Below, piece after piece: positions 44,266 through 53,199 of a stretch of DNA of 64,000 bases. The notes below the pieces were generated by a model. It saw only the letters and a program-made list of their open reading frames with translations. It had not been told where the DNA came from and searched no databases. Source of the DNA: Minicystis rosea. GTDB taxonomy: Bacteria > Myxococcota_A > Polyangia > Polyangiales > Polyangiaceae. A program made the position numbers and the translations under genes. Position 1 is the stretch's first letter. Each line of letters opens with the position of its first letter. The stretch spans positions 10,090,377 to 10,154,376 of the forward strand of contig CP016211.1 in the NCBI GenBank assembly GCA_001931535.1, in the 5' to 3' direction.

Positions 44266-45807
44266 CTACCGCGCCATCGCGATCGAGCGCGCCACGAAAT
44301 CGTACACCGGGCCCCAGTACACCCCGAGCGCCAGCACCGGCACCGCGAGCGCCGCGGAGGTCACGCCGAAGAGCTTGCGCACGACGGTGGGCTCGGCGCG
44401 ATCGCTCGGCTCGAGGTACATTGCGCGCACCACGCGGGCGTAATAGAAGAGCGAGATGACGCTGTTGATCACGCCGACCACCGCGAGGACGAAGTTCCAC
44501 GCGCCGCCGGCTTCGAGGAGCGCGGCGAAGAGGTAGAATTTGCCGACGAAGCCCGCGAGCGGCGGCAGGCCCGTGAGCGAGAAGAGGAAGAGCGCCATGA
44601 TGGCCGCCGTCACCGGCGCGCGCCGGCCGAGGCCGCGGAAGGCGGCGAGGGTCTCGTCGCCGCCGCGCTGCTCGGCCACCGCCATGACCACGAGGAAGGC
44701 CCCGAGGTTCATGAAGCAATAGGTGACCACGTAGAACACGAGGGCAGCGACGCCGGTCTCGTTCAGCACCGCGAAGCCGAGGAGCATGTAGCCCGCGTGG
44801 GCGATGCTCGAATAGGCGAGCAGGCGCTTCACGTTGTCCTGCGCGAGCGCCGAGAGGTTGCCCACGATCATGGTGGCCATCGCCAAGCAGCCGGCGATGA
44901 GGGGCCAGGGCGTGCGCACCGCGGGGAGCGGATCCATCGCGTGGAGCGCGTCGGCGAAGAAGCGCACCAGCACCGCGAAGCCCGCGGCCTTGGGGCCGAC
45001 GGAGAGGAACGCGGTGACCGGCGTGGGCGCGCCCTCGTAGACGTCGGGCGTCCACATGTGGAAGGGGGCCGCGCTGATCTTGTAGCCGAAGCCGGCCAGC
45101 ATGCAGGCCACGCCCACGAAGACGACGGCCGGCACGCGGCCCTCGGCCTGCGTCATCTCCGCGATGCGCGCCGCGCACTCGCCGAGCGAGAGCGACTGCG
45201 TGACGCCGAAGATGAAGCTCATCCCGTAGAGCATGATCCCGGAGGCCACGCCGCCGAAGATCACGTATTTCAGCGCGGCCTCGCTCGACTTGCGATCGTT
45301 GATCGTGAACCCGGCCAGGATGAAGCTCATCACGCTGACGAGCTCGATGGACAGGTAGATCATGAGGAGGTTGCGGCTCTCGGCCATCAAGCCGAGGCCG
45401 AGGGTGAGCACCAGGAGCAGGGCGAAGAGCTCGCCTTGATCGCGCCGGTCCTCGCGCACGCCCGCGCTCGGGAGCGCGTTGCCCGCGGGGAGCGGCGGCA
45501 CCACGAAGACGACGACGATCGCGCTCACGCAGGCGAAGACGAGGCGGAAGAGGAGGGCGAAGCGATCGAGCGAGAGGAGCCCGTAGAAGAGGCTCACGGG
45601 CGGCGCGTCCCGCGCGAGCAGAAGAGCGCTTTGCGCGCCGGAGAAGCCGAGCGCGGAGAGGCTGATGAGGACGAGGCCCGCCGTCTTGTGGCGCGGGGCG
45701 GCCACGAGATCCCAGAGGATCAAGAGCAGGATGGCCAAGATGATCCCGAGCTCCGGCCCGAAGTGCCGGAGGCTCGCGACGTTGTCGAGGGGGCGCACGG
45801 CGCTCAC
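44266..45807 (-). CDS. nuoN: NADH-quinone oxidoreductase subunit N
   Basis: A 513-residue antiporter-like subunit of complex I with about 14 membrane helices. Conserved proton-channel elements are present: YLSIELVSVMSFILAGF (the Glu of helix 5), EAALKYVIFGGVASGIMLYG with the key Lys, and GFGYKISAAPFHMWTPDVYE in the discontinuous helix. LLAYSSIAHAGYMLLG follows. Unlike NuoL and NuoM here, it has no added domain. The GTG start overlaps the nuoM stop (GTGA). It is the last gene of a nuoL-nuoM-nuoN unit. Confidence 0.95.
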   Translation of the reverse strand: MSAVRPLDNVASLRHFGPELGIILAILLLILWDLVAAPRHKTAGLVLISLSALGFSGAQSALLLARDAPPVSLFYGLLSLDRFALLFRLVFACVSAIVVVFVVPPLPAGNALPSAGVREDRRDQGELFALLLVLTLGLGLMAESRNLLMIYLSIELVSVMSFILAGFTINDRKSSEAALKYVIFGGVASGIMLYGMSFIFGVTQSLSLGECAARIAEMTQAEGRVPAVVFVGVACMLAGFGYKISAAPFHMWTPDVYEGAPTPVTAFLSVGPKAAGFAVLVRFFADALHAMDPLPAVRTPWPLIAGCLAMATMIVGNLSALAQDNVKRLLAYSSIAHAGYMLLGFAVLNETGVAALVFYVVTYCFMNLGAFLVVMAVAEQRGGDETLAAFRGLGRRAPVTAAIMALFLFSLTGLPPLAGFVGKFYLFAALLEAGGAWNFVLAVVGVINSVISLFYYARVVRAMYLEPSDRAEPTVVRKLFGVTSAALAVPVLALGVYWGPVYDFVARSIAMAR

Positions 45808-47963
45808 CGCTCGTGGAGCGCGAGCGCTCCCGGAGCATCGGTGTCGCGCTGCGTGATCTGCCCGGGGCCGGGGCGATCGACGAGGCGGTGGATCTCGAGC
45901 GCGCTGCGATCGATGAGGCTCAAGAGCGGGCGCGGCCAGAAGCCGAGGACGAGGACGAGCACCGCGAGCGGCGCCAGCGTGGCGAGCTCACGGCGGTTGA
46001 TCTCGGGGAACTTGCCGCCCGTCGCTTCGAGGTGCTCGCTCGTGCGCCACTCCTCGCGGAACTTGCCGAGGAACATGCGCTGGAGCGCCCAGAGGTGATA
46101 CGCGGCCGTGAGGATGACGCCGGTGGCCGCCAGCATGGTGAGCACGCGGTAGCGCGGGAACGCGCCGATGAACGTCATGGCCTCTCCCCAGAAGCCGGAG
46201 AGCCCAGGCAGCCCGAGCGAGGCCATGAAGGCGAAGCCCACGAGCGCGGTGTAGAGCGGCATCTCCTGGGCGAGGCCGCCGAAGCGATCGATGTCGCGCG
46301 TGTGCACGCGGTCGTACACCACGCCCACGAGGGTGAAGAGCATGGCCGTGATGAGGCCGTGATTGAACATCTGCACCACGGCGGCCTGAATGCCCTGCGG
46401 GGTCATGGCGCCGACGGCGAGGAGCGTGAAGCCCATGTGGCTCACCGAGGAGTAGGCCACGAGCTTCTTCAAATCCTTCTGCGCCATGGCGCAGAAGGCG
46501 CCGTAAAGGATGTTCACCACCCCGAACACCGCCATCGCCGGCGCCGCCCATTGCGACGCCTCCGGCAACAACGTCATGTTGATGCGGAGGATGCCATACG
46601 TGCCCATCTTGAGGAGCACGCCCGCGAGGATGACGCTGATGGCCGTGGGCGCCTCGACGTGCGCGTCGGGGAGCCAGGTGTGGAAGGGGAACATGGGGAT
46701 CTTGATGGCGAAGGCCACGAAGAGCCAAACCCACACCACCTTCACGGCCATGAGGCCGAGGATGGTCTCTTCCTTGGCGAGCCAGGCGACGCGCATCAGC
46801 TCGGGAATGGAGAAGGTGCGCGTGACCGGCGAGCCGTCGACGAGGTAGCTCGGATCGCAGTTGAGATAAAACCAGATGAAGGCGAGCAGCATGAAGACGC
46901 TGCCGGCCATCGTGTAGAGGAAGAACTTGATGGCCGCGTAGGCGCGCCGCGGGCCGCCCCAAATGCCGATGAGGAAATACATCGGCAGGAGCATCACCTC
47001 CCAGAACACGAAGAAGAGGAACAGGTCGAGGGAGATGAAGACCCCGAACATGCCCGTGACCAGGAGGTTGTACATGGCGAAGTACCCCTTCAACTGGTCC
47101 TTGATGCTGTAGCTCGCGAGCGCGCCGACGAAGGCGATGAGCGCGGTGAGGACGACGAGCGGCGCGCTGATGCCGTCGACGCCGACGAAGTACTCCACGC
47201 GGAGCGAGCGAATCCACACGCCGTGCTCGATGAATTGGTAGCCGTCGTTGCCGTCGGCGCGCGTGAGGAAGGTGTCGAATCGGCTGTAGAGGAAGAGCGC
47301 GAGCGCGAGGTTCACCGCCTGGATGACGACGGTGAGGAGACGCAGCCGCTCGTCCGCTTTGTAACCGACGAGGTGCGCGATGAAGATGGCGATGACGCCG
47401 AGGAGCGGCAGGAAGGTGATGATCGAGAGCAGGTGATCCCCGATGACACCGAGCCCGAGACCCCGCTCCGCGTGAATGCCAATCGCCGCCGGGCGCGGCG
47501 GCTCGTTGCCGAGGCCCACCGAATCCGACTCGACGAGGATGTGGCCATAGAGCTGACGCGCCCGCGCACCATCGGTGTTCCATTTGACGATGGCGGTGCG
47601 GCTCTGTCCGGGAGGAATGGTGGTCTCGCGGGCTCCGCCTTCGAGCTCCACGCTCACGCCCGGCGGCGTGCGCGGATCGGCGAGCGTGGTGCGCACCGCG
47701 AGGCGCGTGACGTGCAATGGCGCGCCGCCGGTGTTCTCGATGGTGAACTTGCCGGCGTAATCACGCCCGCTGCCGGAGAGCTCCACCGAATCACGCCGAT
47801 GGGCGCCGTGCGCGTCGAGGCGGATGTGGCCGTGCTCTTTGAGGACCGCGGCCGCAGCGGCGTTGTGCGCGTGCTGGGCGAGCGCGCCGCGCAGGGGCGC
47901 GAAGAGCACCGCGAGCGCGACGAGGAGAGAAGCGAGGAGGGTGTGCTTGCGAGCGATGAACAT
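45804..47963 (-). CDS. nuoM: NADH-quinone oxidoreductase subunit M with signal peptide and extra periplasmic domain
   Basis: A 719-residue NuoM; the usual length is about 500. Residues 1-35 look like a Sec signal peptide (TLLASLLVALAVLFAPLRGALAQ). Residues about 50-150 form an Ig-like/CARDB-type strand-rich domain (GKFTIENTGGAPLHVTRLAV, PPGVSVELEGG, IPPGQSRTAIVKWNTDG). The NuoM body starts near 165 and contains FWEVMLLPMYFLIGIWG (channel Glu), AIKFFLYTMAGSVFM (Lys) and PMFPFHTWLPDAHVEAPTA. The nuoL stop and an upstream in-frame ATG share one A at 47978; ATG 47963 has GGAG 5 nt upstream and is preferred. The extra domain would face the periplasm. Confidence 0.93.
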   Translation of the reverse strand: MFIARKHTLLASLLVALAVLFAPLRGALAQHAHNAAAAAVLKEHGHIRLDAHGAHRRDSVELSGSGRDYAGKFTIENTGGAPLHVTRLAVRTTLADPRTPPGVSVELEGGARETTIPPGQSRTAIVKWNTDGARARQLYGHILVESDSVGLGNEPPRPAAIGIHAERGLGLGVIGDHLLSIITFLPLLGVIAIFIAHLVGYKADERLRLLTVVIQAVNLALALFLYSRFDTFLTRADGNDGYQFIEHGVWIRSLRVEYFVGVDGISAPLVVLTALIAFVGALASYSIKDQLKGYFAMYNLLVTGMFGVFISLDLFLFFVFWEVMLLPMYFLIGIWGGPRRAYAAIKFFLYTMAGSVFMLLAFIWFYLNCDPSYLVDGSPVTRTFSIPELMRVAWLAKEETILGLMAVKVVWVWLFVAFAIKIPMFPFHTWLPDAHVEAPTAISVILAGVLLKMGTYGILRINMTLLPEASQWAAPAMAVFGVVNILYGAFCAMAQKDLKKLVAYSSVSHMGFTLLAVGAMTPQGIQAAVVQMFNHGLITAMLFTLVGVVYDRVHTRDIDRFGGLAQEMPLYTALVGFAFMASLGLPGLSGFWGEAMTFIGAFPRYRVLTMLAATGVILTAAYHLWALQRMFLGKFREEWRTSEHLEATGGKFPEINRRELATLAPLAVLVLVLGFWPRPLLSLIDRSALEIHRLVDRPGPGQITQRDTDAPGALALHER

Positions 47964-47977
47964 CGGATCTCCACGCA

Positions 47978-50629
47978 TCAGCGGAAGAAGTAGTGGAGGA
48001 CGGCGAGGAGAGCGACGCCGCCGAGGAGGCCATAGACGTACGTCTGGATGCGGCCGCTCTGCATGCGACGGAGGCGATTGCCCGCGGCGAGGACACCGCG
48101 GGAGACGAAGTTGACGACGTCGTCCACCACGTAGGTGTCGATGGCGCTGCTGAGCCAAGCGCAGAATCGGACCGCGACGCCGACACCATTGACGATGCCG
48201 TCGACGATGACGCGATCCACGTCCGCGAGCACGAGCCGCGTGGCCATGACGCCGCGGACGACGGTGCCTTGGTAGAGCTCGTCGACGTAATACTTGTTCT
48301 GGATCAGCGAAAAGCCGGGGAGCTTGCTCTCCTTCTCGGCCCACGTCTTCGGGCGGTCCGCGCCGTAACGCGCGCGCGCCCGCGACCAACCGAAGATCGC
48401 GAGCACCACCGAGAAGGCCATGAGCCCGAGCTCCATGCCCAGGCCCTCGTGGGAGAAGCGCGCCTCCGAATGCGCGACCACCGGCGCGAGCCACTCTTCG
48501 AGGAGCGGCTCCTCGTGCTGGCCGAGGAAATGGGTAGAGAAGCCGAGCACCACGCCCGCGAATGCCGAGAAGAACGCGAGCACCGCGAGCACGCCCGTCA
48601 TGGCCGGCGGCGACTCGTGCACCTTGGTCGCGATTTCGGCGCGCGCGTGCGGCCCCTCGAAGGTGAGGTAATAGCTGCGCCACATGTAGAAGGAAGTGCA
48701 GAGCGCCGCGAGGAGGCCGAGACCATAGATGAGGAGGCCGGGGACAGCGCCCGTGCTCTCGGTGGTGAAGGCGCGCCACAAGATCTCGTCCTTCGACCAG
48801 AAACCGGAGAGCAGCGGGATGGGCGCGGCCGTGATGGCGAGACAAGCAATGAAGTAGGCGCGTGCCGTCTTGGGCATGACCTTCTTCAAGCCACCCATGT
48901 TGCGCATGTCCTGCGCGGCGACCTCGTTCTCGTCGACATGGTGCATGCCGTGAATCACCGACCCGGAGGCGAGGAAGAGGCAGGCCTTGAAGAAGGCATG
49001 GGTCACGAGGTGAAAGACACCGGCCCAGTACGCGCCCACGCCCACACCGATGAACATGAAGCCGAGCTGGCTCACGGTGCTGTAGGCGAGGACCTTCTTG
49101 ATGTCGTACTGGAAGAAGCCAATCGTCGCGGCGAAGAGCGCCGTGGCCGCGCCGATGAGCGCGACGACACCGCAGGCGGTGGGGCTCAGCGAGAAGAGGA
49201 AGTTGAGGCGCGCCACCAGATAGACACCGGCCGTCACCATGGTGGCCGCGTGGATGAGCGCGGACACCGGCGTGGGCCCGGCCATGGCGTCGGGGAGCCA
49301 GACGTAGAGCGGAATCTGCGCGCTCTTGCCGGCCGCGCCGATGAAGAGGAGGAGACACGAGAGCGTGATGAGACCGAGGCCGCCCCACACGGTCCGCTCC
49401 TTCAACGCCTCTCGAAGGAAAGGTTTGGCGGCGTCCTTCTCCTTGAGGGTGAGCTGATCGTGGATCTCGCGGAAGGTCATCGTCGGACCGATGGGGAGGA
49501 TGACCTTCTCTTCCCCGCGCCCGATCTCGACGTGCTCCAGGGCCGCAATCTCGAGGCCCTCTCCCGACACCACCGCTCCACCACCGGGGATGACGGCGAG
49601 GTTGTGCACGCCCGCGTCGATGGGCAGCCGGAGGAAGGGTGAAATGCCGACGAGCTCGGGCGGGTTGTTGCTCTGGAACTGCGATGCATCGGCGACGCCG
49701 CGATAGACACGCGCGCCCGGATGCGAGGTCATCGTCAGGTAGCCTTGGGAGCCGAGGCGCTGCTTGAGCTTCTGCAAGGCATCGGGGCTCGGCGCGCGGC
49801 TCGGCTTGAACTCGCCCACGCCTCCTTCGGCCTTGGCCTTCTCGTGCGCGGCTTTGGCCTGCTCCTCGGCTTCTTCGGCGGAGAGCGCCGCGGGCGCGAC
49901 GGCGACGAAGCGCGCGCGATAGTCGGGACGATAATCACCGCGCGCGACCCACGCGCCGCCCAGGCCCCAAAACAAGAGCGCGAGGCCACAGAGAAAGCCC
50001 CAATCGCCGACGCGGTTGACGACGAACGCCTTCATGCCGGCGGAGGCTTTGTCGTAGTCGCGATACCAGAACCCGATGAGCAGATAGCTGGCCAGGCCGA
50101 CGCCCTCCCAGCCGAAGAACATGACGATGAAGTTGTCCCCGAGGACGAGGAGCAACATCGCGAAGACGAAGAGGTTCAGGTACGTGAAGAAGCGCCAGTA
50201 AGCGGGCTCCTTCTCCATGTATGCGCAGGCATAGACATGAATGAGGGAGCCCACGCCGGTGATGACGAGCGCCATCACCGCGGAGAGCGGATCGAGGGCG
50301 AACGAAAAGCTCGCATCGAGAGAGCCGATGCGGAGCATCTGCCAAGCGTGCGAGTAGAGGTAACGATGCCCGCTCGGGAGCCCGGCGAGGTGGATGACGT
50401 TCACCACCGCGAGGACGAAGGAGACGAGCATCGCGCCCACCGCCACCGCGGAGACGCCGAAGCTGCCGATGTGGAGCCGCTTCGCGAGATCGCGACCGAC
50501 TTTGCTCTCTTGCAGGCGACGGCCGAAGACGGCGTTCGTCACGGCCCCGAGGAGCGGGAGGAGCGGGATCCACCAGAGCGGCGTGAGCGACCACTCCACG
50601 TGGGTGACCTGGCCGGAGAGCTCGGACAT
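47978..50629 (-). CDS. nuoL: NADH-quinone oxidoreductase subunit L with PEGA-like periplasmic insert
   Basis: An 883-residue NuoL; the usual length is 600-650. The core is canonical: FFGWEGVGLASYLLIGFWY, KAFVVNRVGDWGFL, GAAGKSAQIPLYVWLPDAM, AGPTPVSALIHAATMVTAGV, and the C-terminal lateral-helix region. Between the sixth helix (ends near residue 228) and the seventh (starts near 413) lies a roughly 180-residue hydrophilic insert. Its first part is Ala/Glu/Lys-rich helix; the second (about 296-380: GYLTMTSHPGARVYRG, ISPFLRLPIDAGVHNLAVIP) reads like a PEGA domain. By NuoL topology this loop is periplasmic. ATG 50629 starts at the first helix. No nuoK or other nuo gene lies upstream. Confidence 0.94.
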   Translation of the reverse strand: MSELSGQVTHVEWSLTPLWWIPLLPLLGAVTNAVFGRRLQESKVGRDLAKRLHIGSFGVSAVAVGAMLVSFVLAVVNVIHLAGLPSGHRYLYSHAWQMLRIGSLDASFSFALDPLSAVMALVITGVGSLIHVYACAYMEKEPAYWRFFTYLNLFVFAMLLLVLGDNFIVMFFGWEGVGLASYLLIGFWYRDYDKASAGMKAFVVNRVGDWGFLCGLALLFWGLGGAWVARGDYRPDYRARFVAVAPAALSAEEAEEQAKAAHEKAKAEGGVGEFKPSRAPSPDALQKLKQRLGSQGYLTMTSHPGARVYRGVADASQFQSNNPPELVGISPFLRLPIDAGVHNLAVIPGGGAVVSGEGLEIAALEHVEIGRGEEKVILPIGPTMTFREIHDQLTLKEKDAAKPFLREALKERTVWGGLGLITLSCLLLFIGAAGKSAQIPLYVWLPDAMAGPTPVSALIHAATMVTAGVYLVARLNFLFSLSPTACGVVALIGAATALFAATIGFFQYDIKKVLAYSTVSQLGFMFIGVGVGAYWAGVFHLVTHAFFKACLFLASGSVIHGMHHVDENEVAAQDMRNMGGLKKVMPKTARAYFIACLAITAAPIPLLSGFWSKDEILWRAFTTESTGAVPGLLIYGLGLLAALCTSFYMWRSYYLTFEGPHARAEIATKVHESPPAMTGVLAVLAFFSAFAGVVLGFSTHFLGQHEEPLLEEWLAPVVAHSEARFSHEGLGMELGLMAFSVVLAIFGWSRARARYGADRPKTWAEKESKLPGFSLIQNKYYVDELYQGTVVRGVMATRLVLADVDRVIVDGIVNGVGVAVRFCAWLSSAIDTYVVDDVVNFVSRGVLAAGNRLRRMQSGRIQTYVYGLLGGVALLAVLHYFFR

Positions 50630-51100
50630 CGATTGAGGCCTCGGCGGGCGGAGGTGAACGGACGGCGCGCGAAGGCCCGCTGCGTGAGCCCGCACGGCCC
50701 GGCGCCGGGCGGCAAACCCAGCGAGATTCCCCGAGGATTCACCCCCGACCCTCCACGTCCCGAAGGGGTGGAGGGCGCCAAGGCGGGCGCACGCTACGAG
50801 ACGGCGGATGCGGGGTCAAGAGTCGCCCCGGGCCGCGAGAGGCGCATCATTTCCCCGAAATTGAGGGAGATTTGCACCATGACCGCCGCGCGGCTGACCA
50901 ACGTCGGTCGGTGCGCCGGCGCGAGCACGCGCGCCGCTCCATCTTGCCGCGAGCGAGCGAGCCGCGCGGGCCGCGTCGCTGCGAAGGCCGAGACGCACGT
51001 GCCGCTCGCGACGTGAGCGACGAAGCCGTGCACCGCACGAGGCCTCCTCGAAATCGCCTTCGTTCGCCGCGCAGCGCGCGCGACGTGCTCGGTCGTGCCT
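50630..51100. other. Intergenic region upstream of nuoL; no convincing gene
   Basis: 471 bp between nuoL and an ECF sigma gene, both on the minus strand. The only candidate is a 45-codon plus-strand frame at 50879-51016 (MTAARLTNVGRCAGASTRAA...) with GAGGGAG about 9 nt upstream; its Arg/Ala-rich composition is expected of noncoding GC-rich DNA, so I do not call it. The nuoLMN promoter should lie here, but no clear boxes were found. Confidence 0.4.
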
Positions 51101-51736
51101 TCAGGGCTCGTCGCTCGTGGACGCGCGCGGCTTCGCGCCTTCGGCGCCGGTGAGATCCAGATCGCCTTCGAGCGCGGCGCGCAGGGCCGCGAGCGCGCGG
51201 GCCGCGCGGGACTTCACGGTGCCGAGCGGGACGCCTTCGCGCTCGGCGATCTCGGGATACGACAGGCCCTCGAAGAACGCGATCTCCAGCGTGCGCCGCT
51301 GCGCCTCGGGCACGAGGGCGAGCGCCTCGATCACGGCGGCGCGGCGGTGCTCGATCCACGAGAGGGACTCGGGATCGAGCACCGGATCGGCCGGCTCGTG
51401 GCGCAGCTCTTCATCGGTGATCTGCGCGCGGCGGATGCGGCGGCGGGCGCGATCGAGCGCCAGGTTGCGCACGGTGGTCACGAGCCACGCGGCCACGCTG
51501 CCGCGCTCGGGCCGGAACTGATCGGCGCGCTCGACGATGGCCACGAAGGCGTCGTGCACCACGTCCTCGGCCTCCTCCTGCCCGCGCACGATCTTGAGGG
51601 CCACGCCGAAGACGAAGGGCGCGTGGCGATCGTAGAGCTCGGAGAGGCCGCTGTCGTCCCCGGCGAGAACGCGAGCCATCGCCGCCGCATCCTGGGCGTC
51701 GCGTTCGGCTCTGCTCGGCTTCTCGCCAGAGGTCAT
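51101..51736 (-). CDS. ECF sigma factor (SigK-like)
   Basis: A 211-residue ECF sigma factor. Region 2: GLSELYDRHAPFVFGVALKI, EEAEDVVHDAFVAIVERADQ, then AAWLVTTVRNLALDRARRR. Region 4: LVPEAQRRTLEIAFFEGLSY, PEIAEREGVPLGTVKSRAAR. The C-terminal tail (DLTGAEGAKPRASTSDEP) is nonconserved. Sequence upstream of ATG 51736 is in frame but not protein-like. No anti-sigma gene adjoins it, since the downstream neighbour is nuoL beyond a 471 bp gap, so its regulator must lie elsewhere or it may be controlled another way. Confidence 0.9.
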   Translation of the reverse strand: MTSGEKPSRAERDAQDAAAMARVLAGDDSGLSELYDRHAPFVFGVALKIVRGQEEAEDVVHDAFVAIVERADQFRPERGSVAAWLVTTVRNLALDRARRRIRRAQITDEELRHEPADPVLDPESLSWIEHRRAAVIEALALVPEAQRRTLEIAFFEGLSYPEIAEREGVPLGTVKSRAARALAALRAALEGDLDLTGAEGAKPRASTSDEP

Positions 51737-51770
51737 CGGGGTCCAGCAAAAGAGATCCGCGGGGGGAGCG

Positions 51771-52475
51771 TCAACCGTTTTGATCGGGGCCGACCGGGCC
51801 ACCACCCGAGCCCACCCGAGGCTCGGCTTCGGCTGCGCGCGCGGGCTCACCGAAGGCCGCGCGGCGGAGCGCGCGCAGGAGCTCTTCACGCCCCTCGCCC
51901 GTCTCCGCGGAGAAGCCGAAGACCTTGCGTTTGGTGAGGCTCCTCAGCCGTTCGAGGGTGGGCTTGTGCGCGCTGCGCGGGAGCTTGTCGAGCTTGGTGG
52001 CGACGAGGATCACCTGCACCGGACGGCGCGAGGGCAGCTCGGCCGCGTCGATGAAATCGATGAGCTGCTGATCGTCCTCTTCGAGCCCGCGCCGCGCGTC
52101 GACGATGAGCACCACCGCGGCCAGCGTCGAGCGCTGCCCCAAGTACCCCTCGATCAACGTGGCCCACGCCGCCGTCTCGGCCTTGGATCGCCGCGCGAAG
52201 CCGTAGCCGGGCAGATCGACGAAATGGAAGACCATCCCGTCGGCGGCGCGCGCTTCGAAGATGTTCACCTGCCGGGTGAGCCCCGGCGTCGCGCCCGTGC
52301 GCACCAGGCCCCGACGCTGAACCAGCGTGTTGATGAGGCTCGATTTGCCGACGTTCGATCGACCGGCAAACGCGATCTCCGCGCCGATCGGCGCCGGCAA
52401 CGTCCCGCCCGACGCGGCGCCCGCCACGAAATCGGCCGCGACGATGCGGTGCGGATCATCGGGCTTGGACGACAC
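51771..52475 (-). CDS. engB: Ribosome biogenesis GTPase EngB/YihA
   Basis: A 234-residue EngB GTPase, acting in 50S assembly and cell division. All G motifs are present: GRSNVGKSSLI (G1), GLTRQVNIF (G2 region), DLPGYGFARRSK (G3), VATKLDKL (G4), FSAETGEG (G5). GTG 52475 was chosen because the family start (HRIVAADFVAGAA) follows immediately. However, the same frame stays open upstream for about 75 codons through Lys/Ala/Pro repeats with no ATG, GTG or TTG, only a CTG. The native protein could therefore carry a repeat-rich N-terminal arm. It follows the DUF971 gene on the same strand. Confidence 0.9.
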   Translation of the reverse strand: MSSKPDDPHRIVAADFVAGAASGGTLPAPIGAEIAFAGRSNVGKSSLINTLVQRRGLVRTGATPGLTRQVNIFEARAADGMVFHFVDLPGYGFARRSKAETAAWATLIEGYLGQRSTLAAVVLIVDARRGLEEDDQQLIDFIDAAELPSRRPVQVILVATKLDKLPRSAHKPTLERLRSLTKRKVFGFSAETGEGREELLRALRRAAFGEPARAAEAEPRVGSGGGPVGPDQNG

Positions 52476-52479
52476 CGCG

Positions 52480-52665
52480 CCTTTGGAAGCGGCGGGCGCG
52501 CCTTTGCTCGGCGCAGGCGCGCTCTTGCTCTTGGCGGGAGTAGGCGCGCCTTTGCTCGGCGCGGGCGCGCTCTTGCTCTTGGCAGGAGCAGGCGCGCCTT
52601 TGCTCGGCGCGGGCGCGCCCTTGGTGACCGCGCTTTTGGAAGCGCCCTTGGAGGACGATGCTTTG
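52480..52665 (-). repeat. 48-bp tandem repeats encoding Lys/Ala/Pro units upstream of engB
   Basis: About three units of 48 bp (plus-strand core GGCGCGCCTTTGCTCGGCGC followed by a GCTCTTGCTCTTGGC segment). In the engB frame each encodes the 16-residue unit SKGAPAPAKSKSAPAP. Because the period is a multiple of three and the frame joins engB without a stop, the repeats may be translated as an N-terminal extension. Confidence 0.7.
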
Positions 52666-52705
52666 GGTCCGGTGGACCCATCGCGACGGGGAGCAGCGGG
52701 ACGGC

Positions 52706-53044
52706 TCAGGGGGATCGCTCCGGGTTGAAGTTGGGCTTGCAGTCTTCGCACTGACAGAGCGAACGCAGATAGCGGAACGTGTAGATGCCGGTGTCGTGCC
52801 GGTCGCCCCAGGTGAACTGGAGCGCGTAGTTGCCGATCTGTTGGATGTCGCGGATGTCGAGATCGCCGCCGGGCACGAAATGGATGGCCCCGCCGTGGCC
52901 CTGGCAATTCGCGCAGGGGCAGTACCCGCGCAGGATCTCGTGGGGAAGGACGGCCTTGTGCCCGTCGGCCCACTGGATCTCCATCACCTTTGCGCCGTGG
53001 GGCGCCTTCACGCTGACGGGAATCGTCTTGGGATCTTCGGCCAT
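52706..53044 (-). CDS. DUF971 / gamma-butyrobetaine hydroxylase-like N-terminal domain protein
   Basis: A 112-residue stand-alone DUF971 domain: IQWADGHKAVLPHEILRG, then Cys-rich CPCANCQGHGG, YALQFTWGDRHDTGIYTF, and LCQCEDCKPN near the end. This small zinc-binding fold forms the N-terminus of gamma-butyrobetaine hydroxylases and occurs alone in many bacteria, often near Fe-S or cofactor genes; its role is uncertain. ATG 53044. The stop lies 231 bp before the engB GTG, with the repeat block between them. Confidence 0.85.
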   Translation of the reverse strand: MAEDPKTIPVSVKAPHGAKVMEIQWADGHKAVLPHEILRGYCPCANCQGHGGAIHFVPGGDLDIRDIQQIGNYALQFTWGDRHDTGIYTFRYLRSLCQCEDCKPNFNPERSP

Positions 53045-53199
53045 GGCGTCTCGCTCGTCGATGCTCGGCCCCCCGCGGTAGCACGCCGCCCCCGAGGACG
53101 CGAGACCGGACATGCGATCGGCGGGGCCCGCGCGCCCGTCACGGCACCGGATGTGTCGTGAGCCCTCGTTCGACGCGCCGTGCTCGCCCTCTCCCGTCC

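Noticed and set aside
50879..51016. 45-codon plus-strand frame with an upstream GAGGGAG
   Set aside because: Composition is that of random GC-rich DNA, it is antisense to the nuoL/sigma intergenic region, and no domain or signal peptide is visible.
52265..52681. Alternative frame starting ATG at 52681 as the engB start
   Set aside because: It is one frame off from the EngB GTPase motifs and gives an Arg/Pro-rich product. EngB motifs are uninterrupted in the frame starting at GTG 52475.
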